Assembly: GCF_027912515.1 (NCBI RefSeq) | Contig: NZ_CP115464.1 | Coordinates: 310,001-374,000 of the forward strand | Source of the DNA: Brevundimonas sp. NIBR10 | GTDB lineage: Bacteria; Pseudomonadota; Alphaproteobacteria; Caulobacterales; Caulobacteraceae | Length of the DNA: 64,000 nucleotides | Direction: 5' to 3' | Shown: one piece after another, positions 26,678-37,000 of the stretch | How positions within the stretch are numbered: the stretch's first letter is position 1 | How the letters are laid out: each line of letters opens with the position of its first letter | Program-made: the position numbers and the translations under genes | The notes under the pieces: model-generated | Database searches by the model: none | What the model saw: the letters and a program-made list of their open reading frames with translations, nothing else | Told to the model about the DNA's origin: nothing

Positions 26678-27267
26678 CCCCTGCCCTGTCGCAGGCCCCC
26701 GGTCCCGTGATCGAGACCGAACGGCTGATCCTGCGCCCGACGGCGGCGTCGGATTTCGAGCGGTGGTGCGACTTCCAGTCGGACCCGGAGACCACGCGCT
26801 TCATCGGCGGCCCCCAGACCCCGGCCCAGGTCTGGCGCGCCATGATGTCCGTTGCCGGGGCCTGGACCCTGACAGGCGTCGGCTTCTTTTCGCTGATCGA
26901 GAAGTCGACCGGCCAGTGGATGGGCCGGATCGGGCCGTGGCAACCCCACGGCTGGCCGGGCACGGAGGTCGGCTGGAGCCTGCATCGCGACGCCATGGGC
27001 AAGGGCTATGCGATCGAGGCGGCGGTGGCGTCGATGGACTATGCGGTCGATGTCCTCGGCTGGACCGACGTGGTCCACACCATCGATCCGGCCAACAGCG
27101 CGTCGGCCAGGGTCGCCGAGCGGCTGGGTTCGACCAACCGTGGCCCGGGCCGCCTGCCGCCCCCGTTCGAGAGCGCGACGGTCGATGTCTGGGGTCAGAC
27201 GGCGGACGCGTGGCGCGAGAACCGCAGACGCTTCATCGACGGGACAGGCATCGGTCGCCCTCAATAG
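26674..27267 (+). CDS. GNAT-family N-acetyltransferase (RimJ/RimL-like)
   Basis: 197 residues, GTG start overlapping the thpR stop by 4 bp. Pattern ETERLILRPTAASDFE at the N-terminus and GWSLHRDAMGKGYAIEAAVASMDYA with the acetyl-CoA loop (MGKGYA in place of the usual RGxGxA) near residue 108. DPANSASARVAERLG is the standard C-terminal helix. Substrate unknown. Pairing with thpR could hint at RNA or ribosome-linked work, which is speculation. The last 7 bp overlap the convergent DUF2007 gene. Confidence 0.85.
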   Translation: MTPALSQAPGPVIETERLILRPTAASDFERWCDFQSDPETTRFIGGPQTPAQVWRAMMSVAGAWTLTGVGFFSLIEKSTGQWMGRIGPWQPHGWPGTEVGWSLHRDAMGKGYAIEAAVASMDYAVDVLGWTDVVHTIDPANSASARVAERLGSTNRGPGRLPPPFESATVDVWGQTADAWRENRRRFIDGTGIGRPQ

Positions 27268-27671
27268 CCCCCGGCCATCATCACGCAGCTGAAGACCGGG
27301 AAGACGACGAAGGCCAGGATCAGGACGATCGCACCCGCCTTTTTGACCTGCGTCAGGACACCTCTGATCTCGCCTTCGTCGAGATCGCCGACGCGACCCG
27401 GGATGGCCTCGATCGTCCAGTCGCCGGTCTCGGGCTCCGCCTCCTGCGCGAACTCGCCGGCGCGGACACGGGCGATCAGATCCCGCCCCGCCTGAACCTG
27501 GTGATCAGGCGCAACGACCCGGACGTTGCCGATGGCGATCAGAAGATCGGGATTCATCGTCGCCATGTCGCGGTCGGGCAGGCGCGCATCGATCCCGTGA
27601 TTGCGCAGGATCGCGACGGCCAGTTCGCCTTCAGGCAGGGTGGAAAAGCGGGCGACTTCCAGCTCGGTCAT
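27261..27671 (-). CDS. DUF2007-domain protein with C-terminal membrane helix
   Basis: 136 residues. N-terminal DUF2007 ('putative signal transducing protein') fold: MTELEVARFSTLPEGELAVA, then ILRNHGIDARLPD, and VRVVAPDHQVQAGRDLIARV. After a linker a single helix (about 112-134, AGAIVLILAFVVFPVFSCVM) anchors it in the membrane. It starts 16 bp after sucB on the same strand, so it probably belongs to the sucAB transcript. Role unknown. Confidence 0.8.
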   Translation of the reverse strand: MTELEVARFSTLPEGELAVAILRNHGIDARLPDRDMATMNPDLLIAIGNVRVVAPDHQVQAGRDLIARVRAGEFAQEAEPETGDWTIEAIPGRVGDLDEGEIRGVLTQVKKAGAIVLILAFVVFPVFSCVMMAGGY

Positions 27672-27687
27672 CGCCCGCCTTTTCGCC

Positions 27688-29238
27688 TTACAGGTCCAGC
27701 AGGAACCGTTGCGGGTCTTCCAGGTGTTCCTTGACGCGGACCAGGAAGGTCACGGCTTCCTTGCCGTCGACGATGCGGTGATCGTAGCTGAGGGCCAGGT
27801 ACATCATCGGGCGGATCTTGACCTCGCCGTTGATGGCCATCGGGCGCTGGACGATGTTGTGCATCCCCAGGATGCCCGACTGGGGCGCGTTCAGGATCGG
27901 CGTCGACATCAGCGACCCATAGGTGCCGCCGTTGGTGATGGTGAAGGTGCCGCCCTGAAGCTGGTCCATGGTCAGGGCGCCGTCGCGGGCTGCCTTGCCG
28001 AGGTCGGCGATGCCCTTCTCGATGCCGGCGAGCGACAGGGTGTCGGCGTCACGGAGGACCGGAACCACCAGACCCTTGTCGGTGCCGACGGCCACGCCGA
28101 TGTCATAGTGGTTCTTGTAGATGATGTCGGTGCCGTCGATCTCGGCGTTGACGGCCGGGATTTCGTGCAGGGCGTTGACCACGGCCTTGGTGAAGAAGCT
28201 CATGAAGCCCAGCTTGACGCCGTGGCGCTTTTCGAAGGCGTCCTTGTAGGCGGTGCGGAGCGCCATGACCTGGGTCATGTCCACCTCGTTGAAGGTGGTC
28301 AGTTGGGCGGCGGTGTTCTGGGATTCCTTCAGGCGACGCGCGATGGTCTGGCGCAGGCGGGTCATCTTGACCCGCTCCTCGCGCGGCTGATCGGCGCGAG
28401 GCGTGATGGCGGCGGCAGGCTTCGGAGCCGGGGCCGGCGCAGCGGCCGGAGCGGGCGCGGCGGCGGCAGCCAGGGCGTCGCCCTTGGTGATGTTGCCCTT
28501 GGGTCCCGTGGCGGCGATGGCCTTGGGATCGAGGTTGTTCTCGGTCACCACGCGCTGGACGGCGGGCGACAGGGTGGCGCCGCCCGACTTGATCTGGGCC
28601 GAACCGGCGTTGGCGGAGGCGGCCGGCGCGGCAGCGGTAGCTGCGGCCGCCGCACCGGCACCGGCGGCGATCGATCCGATGCTCTGGCCCGGCGTCACGG
28701 TCGAACCTTCGTCGGCCGCGATGGTCAGGACGCCGTCGGCGGGGGCGGAGACCTCGACCGCGACCTTGTCGGTCTCGATCTCGACCAGGACCTCGTCCTT
28801 CTTGACGGATTCGCCGTTGGCCTTGAGCCACTTGCCCATCGTGCCCTCGGCGACGCTCTCGCCCATGGTCGGGACGGCGATCGAGACCGAACCGCCGGAA
28901 GCAGCAACAGGGGCGGCGGCGGGCGCAGCCGGTGTGGCGGGAACGGCGGTGGCCGCGGCGGCCGGGGCGGCCTTGGCAGGCGCAGGGGCGGCAGAGGCGG
29001 CAGCGCCTTCGGTCACGACGCCCAGAACCGTTCCCGGAACCACGGTGTCGCCGTCCGCGGCCTTGATGTCGGACAGGGTGCCGTCAGCGGGAGCCACGAC
29101 CTCCAGAGAGACCTTGTCGGTTTCCAACTCGACCAGGACCTCGTCCTTCCTGACCGGATCGCCGACCTTCTTGGTCCATTTGCCGATGGTGGCCTCGGAG
29201 ACGGATTCACCAAGCGTGGGGGTCAGGATGTCGGCCAT
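27688..29238 (-). CDS. sucB: 2-oxoglutarate dehydrogenase E2, dihydrolipoyl succinyltransferase
   Basis: 516 residues, about 110 longer than E. coli SucB because it has two lipoyl domains: residues 2-77 with lipoyl-lysine K42 (ETDKVSLEV) and about 117-192 with K158 (ETDKVAVEV), joined by Ala/Pro linkers. A peripheral-subunit-binding domain (about 218-255, [14 protein letters not shown]) and the catalytic domain follow, with active-site H487 and D491 in [12 protein letters not shown]. It transfers succinyl from E1 to CoA in the TCA cycle. It lies 117 bp after sucA; a hairpin sits between them. The lpd gene for E3 is not in the window. Confidence 0.94.
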   Translation of the reverse strand: MADILTPTLGESVSEATIGKWTKKVGDPVRKDEVLVELETDKVSLEVVAPADGTLSDIKAADGDTVVPGTVLGVVTEGAAASAAPAPAKAAPAAAATAVPATPAAPAAAPVAASGGSVSIAVPTMGESVAEGTMGKWLKANGESVKKDEVLVEIETDKVAVEVSAPADGVLTIAADEGSTVTPGQSIGSIAAGAGAAAAATAAAPAASANAGSAQIKSGGATLSPAVQRVVTENNLDPKAIAATGPKGNITKGDALAAAAAPAPAAAPAPAPKPAAAITPRADQPREERVKMTRLRQTIARRLKESQNTAAQLTTFNEVDMTQVMALRTAYKDAFEKRHGVKLGFMSFFTKAVVNALHEIPAVNAEIDGTDIIYKNHYDIGVAVGTDKGLVVPVLRDADTLSLAGIEKGIADLGKAARDGALTMDQLQGGTFTITNGGTYGSLMSTPILNAPQSGILGMHNIVQRPMAINGEVKIRPMMYLALSYDHRIVDGKEAVTFLVRVKEHLEDPQRFLLDL

Positions 29239-29318
29239 GGGAAGGTTCCGGTCGTTTCGGGCGTGGCGGTATATAGGGCAAGCTCGCCCCTAAGGGGAGC
29301 CGGGGCGGTCATTTGTCA

Positions 29319-29348
29319 TCCCGGAAACGGCCAGGCCGTTATCCGGGA
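29319..29348. promoter_or_regulatory. Intercistronic palindrome between sucA and sucB
   Basis: TCCCGGA-AACGGCC-A-GGCCGTT-A-TCCGGGA, a 30-bp near-perfect palindrome beginning 7 bp after the sucA stop. No T-run follows on the minus strand. It may protect the sucA 3' end, attenuate sucB, or be a dispersed palindromic repeat. Confidence 0.55.
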
Positions 29349-29355
29349 CGGGCGG

Positions 29356-32300
29356 TCAGGCGAAGGCCTCGTCGGTGAAGGCCTTCAGTTCCTTGAGGTG
29401 GCGGCTCATCAGGCCGGCGGCGGTCGAGGCCGAGGCCGGGCGACCGACGTAACGGGCGCGCTTGGCCTTGATCTTCAGCTTGTCGAGCGTCAGCTCCAGC
29501 CACGGATCGACGAAGGTCCAGCCGCCCATGTTCTTGGGCTCTTCCTGGCACCAGACCAGTTCGGCGTTGGGGAAGCGGGCCAGTTCGATCGACACCGACT
29601 TCATCGGCCACGGGTAGAACTGTTCCAGCCGCAGCAGATAGACGTCGTCGCAGGGTTCGCCGGCCGCGACCTTCTTCTCGCGCACGTCCAGCAGGTCGTA
29701 ATAGACCTTGCCCGAGCACAGGACGACGCGGCGGATGTCCTTGTCGGCCTTGATCTTGATGCCCGAGATTTCGGGGCGGGTCTGGGCGTCGTCGTGCAGG
29801 ACGCGGTGGAAGGACGAACCCTCGGCCATCTCGGCGATGGAAGACACCGCCTTCTTGTGCCGCAGCAGGCTCTTGGGCGTCATGATCACCAGCGGCTTGC
29901 GGAAGGGCCGCTGCATCTGGCGACGCAGGATGTGGAAATACTGGGCGGGCGTCGTGCAGTTGGCGACCTGGATATTGTCCTCGGCGCATTGTTGCAGGAA
30001 GCGTTCGAGGCGGGCCGAGGAGTGTTCCGGACCCTGGCCCTCATATCCGTGCGGCAACAGCATGGTCAGGCCGCTCATGCGCAGCCATTTGCGTTCGCCC
30101 GAGGTGATGAACTGGTCGATCACGACCTGGGCCCCGTTGACGAAGTCGCCGAACTGGCCCTCCCACATGACCAGGGTGTTCGGATCGGCCAGCGAATAGC
30201 CGTACTCGAAGCCCAGCACGGCCTCTTCCGACAGGGCCGAATCGATCACCTCGAAATGGGACTGGCCCTCGCGCAGGTTGTTGAGCGGGATGTAGCGCTC
30301 CTCGGTCGTCTGATCGATGATGCCCGAGTGGCGCTGCGAGAAGGTGCCGCGCACCGAATCCTGGCCCGACAGCCGGATCGGGAAGCCCTCGTCCAGCAGG
30401 GAGGCGAAGGCCAGGCTCTCGGCCGTGGCCCAGTCGATGTTTCCGGTATCGATCGCCTCGCGACGCGCCTCGATGACGCGCTTCAGCGTCTTGTGCATGT
30501 CGATCGAGTTCGGGATGGTCGTCAGGCGGTGACCATAGTCGCGCAGCTTCTCGGCCGGGACCTCGGTCTTGCCGCGACGCTCGTCGTCCTCGGGCATACC
30601 CACGCCCTTCCACTGGCCGTCCATCCAGTCGGCCTTGTCGGCCTGGAAGGTCTTGCCGGCCTCGAACTGTTCGTCCAGCCAGGCCTCGAACTTGGTGACC
30701 AGGGCGTCGGCGTCGGCTTGAGACAGCACGCCCTCGCCGACCAGCTGTCGCGCATAGATCTCGCGCGTCGAAGACAGGGCGCGGATCTTGGAATACATCA
30801 GGGGCTGGGTGAAGGTCGGGTCGTCGCCTTCGTTGTGGCCATATCGGCGGTAGCAGAACATGTCCACCACCACGTCCTTGTGGAATTTCTGGCGGAACTC
30901 GGTGGCCACCTTGGCGGCGAAGACGACCGCTTCAGGGTCGTCGCCGTTGACGTGCAGAATCGGCGCCTGGACCATCAGGGCGACGTCCGAGCAATAGGGC
31001 GTCGAGCGCGAGTTGCGCGGGCTGGTCGTGAAGCCGATCTGGTTGTTGATGACGAAATGCATCGTCCCACCGGTACGGTAGCCCTTCAGACCCATCAGGG
31101 CGAAGCATTCGGCGACCACGCCCTGACCCGCGAACGCGGCGTCGCCGTGGATCAGCAGGGGCATGACCTTGGAGCGGTCGAGCGCCCACTGGCTTTCGGG
31201 CAGACCCGCATTGGCCTCGCGGATGTCGAACGCCTGTTTCGCCCGCGCCTTGCCCAGGACGACCGGGTTGACGATCTCGAGGTGCGAGGGGTTGGCGGTC
31301 AGCGACAGGTGGACCTTCTTGCCGTCGAACTCGCGGTCCGACGAGGCCCCCATGTGATATTTGACGTCGCCCGAACCCTCGACGTCCGACGGCACGGCCG
31401 AGCCGCCCTGGAACTCATGGAAGATGACCTTGTAGGGCTTGCCCATCACGGTCGCGAGGGTGTTCAGACGGCCCCGGTGGGCCATGCCGATGACGATCTC
31501 GTCGACACCCAGGGCGCCGCCGCGCTTGATCATCTGCTCCAGCGCCGGGACCATCGCCTCGCCGCCGTCCAGACCGAACCGCTTGGTGCCGGGGAAGCGC
31601 TTGTGGCTGAACCGCTCGAAGCCCTCAGCCTCGATCAGCTTGTTCAGGATGGCCAGCTTGCCTTCCCGGGTGAAAGTGGTGCGATCGAACTTGTCGGCAC
31701 CCTCGAAGCGCTGCTGCAGCCAGGCCTTCTCCTCGGGCTCGGCGATATGCATGTACTGGATGCCGATCGGACCGCAGTAGGTCTTTTCCAGGATGGCCAT
31801 CAGCTCGCGGACGGTCGCGTACTGGAGCCCCAGAACGCCGTCGAGATAGATGGGGCGGTCGAGGTCGCCCGGGCCGAAGCCGTGGAATTCCGGGGTCAGT
31901 TCGGCGTTCTGGATCGGCTGTTCGATGCCCAGCGGGTCGAGCTTGGCATGCAGGTGGCCGCGCACCCGATAAGTGCGGATCAGCATCAGGGCGCGGATCG
32001 AATCGTGGGCGGCGGCGCGGACGGCGTCTGCCGAAGGAGCCGAGGCGGCCTCGACCGGGGCCGGGGCGGTCTTGGCGACGGGCACCGGCTTCTTCGGATC
32101 GGGCTTCGGTGCCGGCCAGACGCCGTCGAACACGCCGGTTTCCTCGGTCGGTTCCAGGATCGCGCCGCGACCCCAGCCACCGGCGGCACCCGACGCCGTC
32201 ACCGTTGCGGCCGTGTCCTTGAGCTGGTCGAAGAAGGAGCGCCACTCGGCCGTCACCGAGGCCGGATCGGCGGCCCACTGCTCGTGCAGGCCCTCGATGA

Positions 32301-32373
32301 AGGCGGCATTGGCTCCGTAGAGGAAGCTGGTCTCGGCAAAGACCTGGTTCAGCCGACCGGCATCGTCCGCCAT
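29356..32373 (-). CDS. sucA: 2-oxoglutarate dehydrogenase E1
   Basis: 1005 residues, the usual length for alphaproteobacterial E1. Thiamine-diphosphate-dependent decarboxylation of 2-oxoglutarate, first step of the complex. Markers: N-terminal E2-binding region (SFLYGANAAFIEGLHEQW), GMAHRGRLN, SGDVKYHMGAS, the ThDP/Mg motif HGDAAFAGQG, and the C-terminal block VWCQEEPKNMGGW. ATG 32373 is preceded by about 217 bp without a gene, where a promoter is expected. First gene of the sucA-sucB-DUF2007 run. Confidence 0.96.
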   Translation of the reverse strand: MADDAGRLNQVFAETSFLYGANAAFIEGLHEQWAADPASVTAEWRSFFDQLKDTAATVTASGAAGGWGRGAILEPTEETGVFDGVWPAPKPDPKKPVPVAKTAPAPVEAASAPSADAVRAAAHDSIRALMLIRTYRVRGHLHAKLDPLGIEQPIQNAELTPEFHGFGPGDLDRPIYLDGVLGLQYATVRELMAILEKTYCGPIGIQYMHIAEPEEKAWLQQRFEGADKFDRTTFTREGKLAILNKLIEAEGFERFSHKRFPGTKRFGLDGGEAMVPALEQMIKRGGALGVDEIVIGMAHRGRLNTLATVMGKPYKVIFHEFQGGSAVPSDVEGSGDVKYHMGASSDREFDGKKVHLSLTANPSHLEIVNPVVLGKARAKQAFDIREANAGLPESQWALDRSKVMPLLIHGDAAFAGQGVVAECFALMGLKGYRTGGTMHFVINNQIGFTTSPRNSRSTPYCSDVALMVQAPILHVNGDDPEAVVFAAKVATEFRQKFHKDVVVDMFCYRRYGHNEGDDPTFTQPLMYSKIRALSSTREIYARQLVGEGVLSQADADALVTKFEAWLDEQFEAGKTFQADKADWMDGQWKGVGMPEDDERRGKTEVPAEKLRDYGHRLTTIPNSIDMHKTLKRVIEARREAIDTGNIDWATAESLAFASLLDEGFPIRLSGQDSVRGTFSQRHSGIIDQTTEERYIPLNNLREGQSHFEVIDSALSEEAVLGFEYGYSLADPNTLVMWEGQFGDFVNGAQVVIDQFITSGERKWLRMSGLTMLLPHGYEGQGPEHSSARLERFLQQCAEDNIQVANCTTPAQYFHILRRQMQRPFRKPLVIMTPKSLLRHKKAVSSIAEMAEGSSFHRVLHDDAQTRPEISGIKIKADKDIRRVVLCSGKVYYDLLDVREKKVAAGEPCDDVYLLRLEQFYPWPMKSVSIELARFPNAELVWCQEEPKNMGGWTFVDPWLELTLDKLKIKAKRARYVGRPASASTAAGLMSRHLKELKAFTDEAFA

Positions 32374-32590
32374 TGTATTCGTCGTCCCGACTTTTTTCGT
32401 ATCGTGGCAAGCGTCACGGTCACATCTGCGTGAAGCTGCGGTTCATATAGGCGCTGTTTCCTGACGGGTCATGACCGAACCGGGGCGAAAGGGATAGAAA
32501 ATGCCCTTTACCACCGCAAAAATTGCAACGGCTCGTGTCGGACGGGGTCGGCGACGCAGAATTCGCGAACGAACGATGCCGAAGCGCCGG

Positions 32591-33304
32591 TCAGTCGGCG
32601 TCCTCCTCAGCGTGGTCGTGCGACTCGTCATCCGGGACCGGTTCCGGTTCGTCCGGGTCTTCCGTTGCCGATCCCATGGTGATGGCCACGCCCGAGAAGC
32701 CGGTCCGGGCCTCGAAATCGCTGCCCTCGGGGATGAAGCCGACCTTCACGTCGGCCGTTCCGGGCAGCATGTGATACAGGTTCCAGGTGCCGCCGATCAT
32801 CTCGCCCGGCAGGTCGAAGGTCTCAACCGCAGGCGTGCCGACCCAGGCATCGACGACTGAGGCCGGTATCCGCTCGGTCGTGTCGAAGTCCCACAGACCG
32901 CAGCCCAGCAGGGTCATCTCGTCGCGATCCTCCCACTCCTGGATTTCGCCGTCGCCGTCGTCGTCCTCTTCCTCGCGCAGGACCGCGTGGATGCGATTGA
33001 GGACGACGTAGAAGGTCCGCTCGCCCCAGGCCTTGCCCCAGATGGTGAAGTCGGCGGTCATCTGAAGCTCCGGATCGACCGCCTCGGCCCGCGCCTTGCC
33101 CATGGTCGCCATCAGCTCGGGATGGTCGTCATCGGGCACGATCGCCCAGCCGTCGGCCGCCATCATCGCGGCCGTCGCAACGATGTCGCGGCGATGCGGC
33201 ACGCAGGCGGCTCTGAACGCCTCCAGCCTCAGATCGGTCGGCGGCGTCGCCGGAGGCGGCGGCCCCTGGGTCACGATACTCAGCGCAGCCAGCAGTTCGA
33301 TCAT
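32591..33304 (-). CDS. Acidic exported or soluble protein, function unknown
   Basis: 237 residues from ATG 33304, with GGAGGGG at proper spacing. The N-terminus MIELLAALSIVTQGP is weakly hydrophobic and might be a short signal sequence. Two cysteines (AACVPH, LGCGLWDFD), a run REEEDDDGDGEIQEWEDRDE and an acidic, His-containing tail (DDESHDHAEEDAD) could bind metal. I do not recognise a family. It lies between sucD and sucA on the same strand, so it interrupts the classical sucCDAB order. Confidence 0.65.
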   Translation of the reverse strand: MIELLAALSIVTQGPPPPATPPTDLRLEAFRAACVPHRRDIVATAAMMAADGWAIVPDDDHPELMATMGKARAEAVDPELQMTADFTIWGKAWGERTFYVVLNRIHAVLREEEDDDGDGEIQEWEDRDEMTLLGCGLWDFDTTERIPASVVDAWVGTPAVETFDLPGEMIGGTWNLYHMLPGTADVKVGFIPEGSDFEARTGFSGVAITMGSATEDPDEPEPVPDDESHDHAEEDAD

Positions 33305-33334
33305 GGCGACCCCTCCGTTCGGAGCCCACAATGA

Positions 33335-33362
33335 CGACAGGCCCGCCGAAGCGAGCCTGTCG
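33335..33362. repeat. Hairpin CGACAGGC / GCCTGTCG
   Basis: Perfect 8-bp arms at 33335-33342 and 33355-33362 around a 12-nt loop, in the gap between sucD and the acidic-protein gene. No T-run, so a dispersed palindromic repeat is as likely as a terminator. Confidence 0.45.
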
Positions 33363-33382
33363 AAACCTGTCCAAACAAGGTG

Positions 33383-33423
33383 GCGCTCAAGCAGCGAGCG
33401 ACCGCGTCGCTAGCGCTAGCGCC
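33383..33423 (+). repeat. Solo third copy of the 41-bp dispersed repeat
   Basis: Matches the arm at 2940-2980 at 39 of 41 positions (differences at its positions 29 and 34). No inverted partner is nearby. It is immediately followed by the tandem heptamer at 33421-33444. Confidence 0.75.
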
Positions 33424-33444
33424 TCGCGCCTCGCGCCTCGCGCC
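33421..33444. repeat. Tandem heptamer GCCTCGC x3.4
   Basis: Three exact copies of GCCTCGC plus GCC, directly adjoining the 41-bp repeat copy. Likely replication slippage. Confidence 0.7.
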
Positions 33445-33455
33445 AGAGGCGCGAC

Positions 33456-33481
33456 GCTCAAGGGCTGCCTAGCCCTTGAGC
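33456..33481 (-). terminator. Strong hairpin spanning the sucD stop codon
   Basis: Perfect 11-bp arms GCTCAAGGGCT (33456-33466) and AGCCCTTGAGC (33471-33481), loop GCCT. The sucD stop codon is in the hairpin. No T-run follows on the minus strand, so it may act as an RNA-stability or pausing element rather than a true terminator. Confidence 0.5.
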
Positions 33482-34371
33482 ACTTCGACCAGCGTCTTGC
33501 CCAGGCGCGCGGGCGATTCCGACATGCGGATGCCGGCGGCCTGCATGGCGGCGATCTTGGATTCCGCATCGCCCTTGCCACCCGAGACCACGGCGCCGGC
33601 GTGGCCCATGGTGCGGCCCTTGGGTGCCGTACGGCCCGCGATGAAGCCGGCCATCGGCTTCTTGCGACCCTTCTTGGCCTCGTCGATCAGGAACTGGGCG
33701 GCGTCTTCTTCCGCGCCGCCGCCGATTTCGCCGATCATGATGATCGAGGTCGTCTCCGGGTCGGCCAGGAACAGTTCCAGCACGTCGATGAATTCGGTGC
33801 CCTTGACCGGGTCGCCGCCGATGCCGACCGCCGTGGTCTGGCCCAGGCCCTCGTTGGTCGTCTGGAACACCGCCTCATAGGTCAGGGTGCCGGAGCGCGA
33901 CAGGATGCCGACCGAGCCCTTCTTGAAGATGGAGCCCGGCATGATGCCGATCTTGCATTCGTCGGGGGTCAGGATGCCGGGGCAGTTGGGGCCCAGCAGG
34001 CGCGACTTGGAGCCTTCGAGGTGACGCTTGACCTTGACCATGTCCAGCACCGGGATGCCCTCGGTGATGCAGGTGATGAAGGGGATCTCGGCGTCGATCG
34101 CCTCGATGATGGCGGCGGCGGCCCCCGACGGCGGGACGTAGATCACACTGGCATCGGCGCCCGTGGCCTCCTTGGCCTCGGCGACCGAGGCGTAGATCGG
34201 CAGGCTCTCGCCGTGCGAGCCGGTCCAGTTGGTGCCGCCCTTGGTCGGGTGCACGCCCGCGACCATCTGGGTGCCGTGATAGGCCAGCGCCTGTTCGGTG
34301 TGGAAGCCGCCCGTCTTGCCGGTCAGGCCCTGGACGATGATCTTGGTGTTCTTGTCGACGAGAATGGACAT
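33469..34371 (-). CDS. sucD: Succinyl-CoA synthetase alpha subunit
   Basis: 300 residues. Carries the phosphohistidine H257 ([10 protein letters not shown]), the CoA-binding Rossmann domain ([15 protein letters not shown]) and [20 protein letters not shown]. With SucC it makes succinate and ATP/GTP from succinyl-CoA. It is separated from sucC by three genes and begins 18 bp after the PIN-toxin gene, so it may now depend on read-through from sucC or on a promoter inside the inserted segment. Confidence 0.96.
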   Translation of the reverse strand: MSILVDKNTKIIVQGLTGKTGGFHTEQALAYHGTQMVAGVHPTKGGTNWTGSHGESLPIYASVAEAKEATGADASVIYVPPSGAAAAIIEAIDAEIPFITCITEGIPVLDMVKVKRHLEGSKSRLLGPNCPGILTPDECKIGIMPGSIFKKGSVGILSRSGTLTYEAVFQTTNEGLGQTTAVGIGGDPVKGTEFIDVLELFLADPETTSIIMIGEIGGGAEEDAAQFLIDEAKKGRKKPMAGFIAGRTAPKGRTMGHAGAVVSGGKGDAESKIAAMQAAGIRMSESPARLGKTLVEVLKG

Positions 34372-34389
34372 GGCGGTTCGCTTCTTTGT

Positions 34390-34842
34390 TCAGGCGGAGA
34401 GGAAGGGATTTTCGACGCGGACCGACCCGTAGGTCTGCCCGTGATTGAGGTCTTCGGAATAGAGCACCTTGGCGCCCAGGCGTTCGGCCGCTGCGATGAT
34501 GGCCCCGTCCCAGTAGGACAGGTGATACCGGCGAGCGTGGTCGATGCCGGCCCGGATGATCTTGAAGTCAACCGGCTGGAAGGCCTTCTTGGACAGGCGC
34601 AGAACCCACTCCTGTGCCTCGTCGGCCGTGAGAGGGACGGAGCCCTTGCGCTGGGCGTTGACGTAGAATTCCGCGAGGACCTGACCCGACGTGCCGAATC
34701 GCGTCGTCAGGAGTTCGACCGCACGCTCGTACTTGACCGGCTCATCGACGGAGCCGAGCGCGGCGTAGATCAGCACATTGGTGTCGAGAAAGACCTCAGT
34801 ACTCGCGATCAAACCGAGGTTCCCCGCTGTAGATCTCGTCAC
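34390..34842 (-). CDS. PIN-domain toxin (VapC-like)
   Basis: Up to 150 residues. PIN ribonuclease core with the acidic quartet: D in FLDTNVLIYAA, E in LAEFYVNAQ, D in SYWDGAIIAAAE and D in YSEDLNHGQ. Such toxins cleave RNA when freed from the antitoxin. The ATG at 34842 overlaps the antitoxin gene by 47 nt; a TTG at 34812, overlapping by 17 nt, gives an N-terminus closer to the family. It is 18 bp upstream of sucD. Intact, no frameshift. Confidence 0.85.
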   Translation of the reverse strand: MTRSTAGNLGLIASTEVFLDTNVLIYAALGSVDEPVKYERAVELLTTRFGTSGQVLAEFYVNAQRKGSVPLTADEAQEWVLRLSKKAFQPVDFKIIRAGIDHARRYHLSYWDGAIIAAAERLGAKVLYSEDLNHGQTYGSVRVENPFLSA

Positions 34843-35056
34843 GGCTGCCCGGCCGCCAGTCGCCCATCCGGCCCTTGCTCTCGCGGGCCAGCTTCAATAG
34901 CGCTTCGGTCGCCTCGTCGTGTTCGCTTTCCTGCTCGACCAGTCGGGCCAGAAAGCCGCGCACCATCTCGTTGACGCTGGTCCGCTTCATGGCCGCCAGC
35001 ACCCGCACCTTGTCGAGCAGGTCGTCGTCGATGGCGAGGGTCAGATTGCGGGTCAT
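34796..35056 (-). CDS. Ribbon-helix-helix antitoxin (VapB-like)
   Basis: 86 residues. N-terminal ribbon-helix-helix MTRNLTLAIDDDLLDKVRVL then KRTSVNEMVRGFLARLVEQ binds DNA and should autorepress; the acidic, Arg-containing C-terminus (SKGRMGDWRPGSRDEIYSG) should cover the toxin active site. The gene precedes and overlaps the PIN gene, the standard order. Upstream ACACGGGTTATGTGTAGC (35056-35073) includes a short ACA/TGT symmetry that might be the operator. Confidence 0.82.
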   Translation of the reverse strand: MTRNLTLAIDDDLLDKVRVLAAMKRTSVNEMVRGFLARLVEQESEHDEATEALLKLARESKGRMGDWRPGSRDEIYSGEPRFDREY

Positions 35057-35079
35057 GCTGCGCTACACGGGTTATGTGT
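35057..35079. promoter_or_regulatory. Possible toxin-antitoxin promoter/operator
   Basis: The 46-bp gap before the antitoxin is AT-richer than its surroundings and contains CTACACGGGTTATGTGTAG, an imperfect palindrome (CTACAC / GTGTAG arms) next to the start codon. This is where autorepression by a ribbon-helix-helix antitoxin is expected; function is inferred. Confidence 0.55.
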
Positions 35080-35102
35080 AGCACATAGCCTGTGTTGTCG
35101 AT

Positions 35103-35687
35103 CTAGTCGAGGCGAGGCCGGAAATAGATCAGGGTTGAACCCGGCCCCGAACGATCCAGGGCCACCAGCCGCATCTGTCCGGTCCCAGCCATGGCGACGA
35201 ACTGGGCGTCCGACAGGCTGCGGCTCGGCGCGCGGCCCTCGGGCGTCTGCAGCCAGGCATAGGCCTCCAGACCCGCGGCCCGTACGGGGGCGAAGCCCAT
35301 CATCCGCTGCAGCGTCGCATCGAGGGCCCGGTGGTCGGTGGGCCGGGCGCTGACGCCGCAGAAATCCATGACCACCGTGTCGCGCCCGACCCGACGCGTC
35401 ATCCGGCCGGTCATCACGAAGGTGATGTCGGTCGCGTTCGATCGCATGAAGCCGGCGCGTTCAGACGCATTGCGCAGGCGCGGCACCATGGTCTCCGGCA
35501 CCGGCGAATACCCCGCCTCGGCCGCCAGGGCCGCAGCCCTCGCCGGATCGCCTCCGGCCGCGACGCAGACGGTGTTGAGGGTGGCGATTACGTCGGTGGG
35601 AGCGGGGGCCGGCGCGGCCTGGGCCGCAACGAGAAACGGCGACGCTGCAAGCAGCGCCGCCGTCACAAGGCCGCGAAAGCCTCTCAT
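35103..35687 (-). CDS. Secreted protein of unknown function between sucC and the TA pair
   Basis: 194 residues. Signal peptide MRGFRGLVTAALLAASPFLV, cleavage near AQA-AP. Mature part has two cysteines (NTVCVAAGG, VMDFCGVSA), which may pair, and no recognised domain. It begins 3 bp after the sucC stop, so it is almost certainly co-transcribed with sucC. I do not recognise a family. Confidence 0.65.
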   Translation of the reverse strand: MRGFRGLVTAALLAASPFLVAAQAAPAPAPTDVIATLNTVCVAAGGDPARAAALAAEAGYSPVPETMVPRLRNASERAGFMRSNATDITFVMTGRMTRRVGRDTVVMDFCGVSARPTDHRALDATLQRMMGFAPVRAAGLEAYAWLQTPEGRAPSRSLSDAQFVAMAGTGQMRLVALDRSGPGSTLIYFRPRLD

Positions 35688-35690
35688 GAT

Positions 35691-36881
<1,191 letters not shown>

Positions 36882-37000
36882 GTGCGCCCGCGATCTCTTA
36901 GGGAAGAATGGCCCTTGGGGAAGATTTGGTCGCGCTTATAGGCGCGGCTCCTTCGCAGGTGCAACAGCCCCGGAGCGATATCGCACCGAGGCTGGGCACC

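Noticed and set aside
27601..32433. A plus-strand open frame of 1610 codons
   Set aside because: It lies antisense to sucB and sucA, which have full family motifs. The composition (His/Asp/Gly/Leu/Val-rich, no domain) is what GC3-rich codon use gives on the opposite strand.
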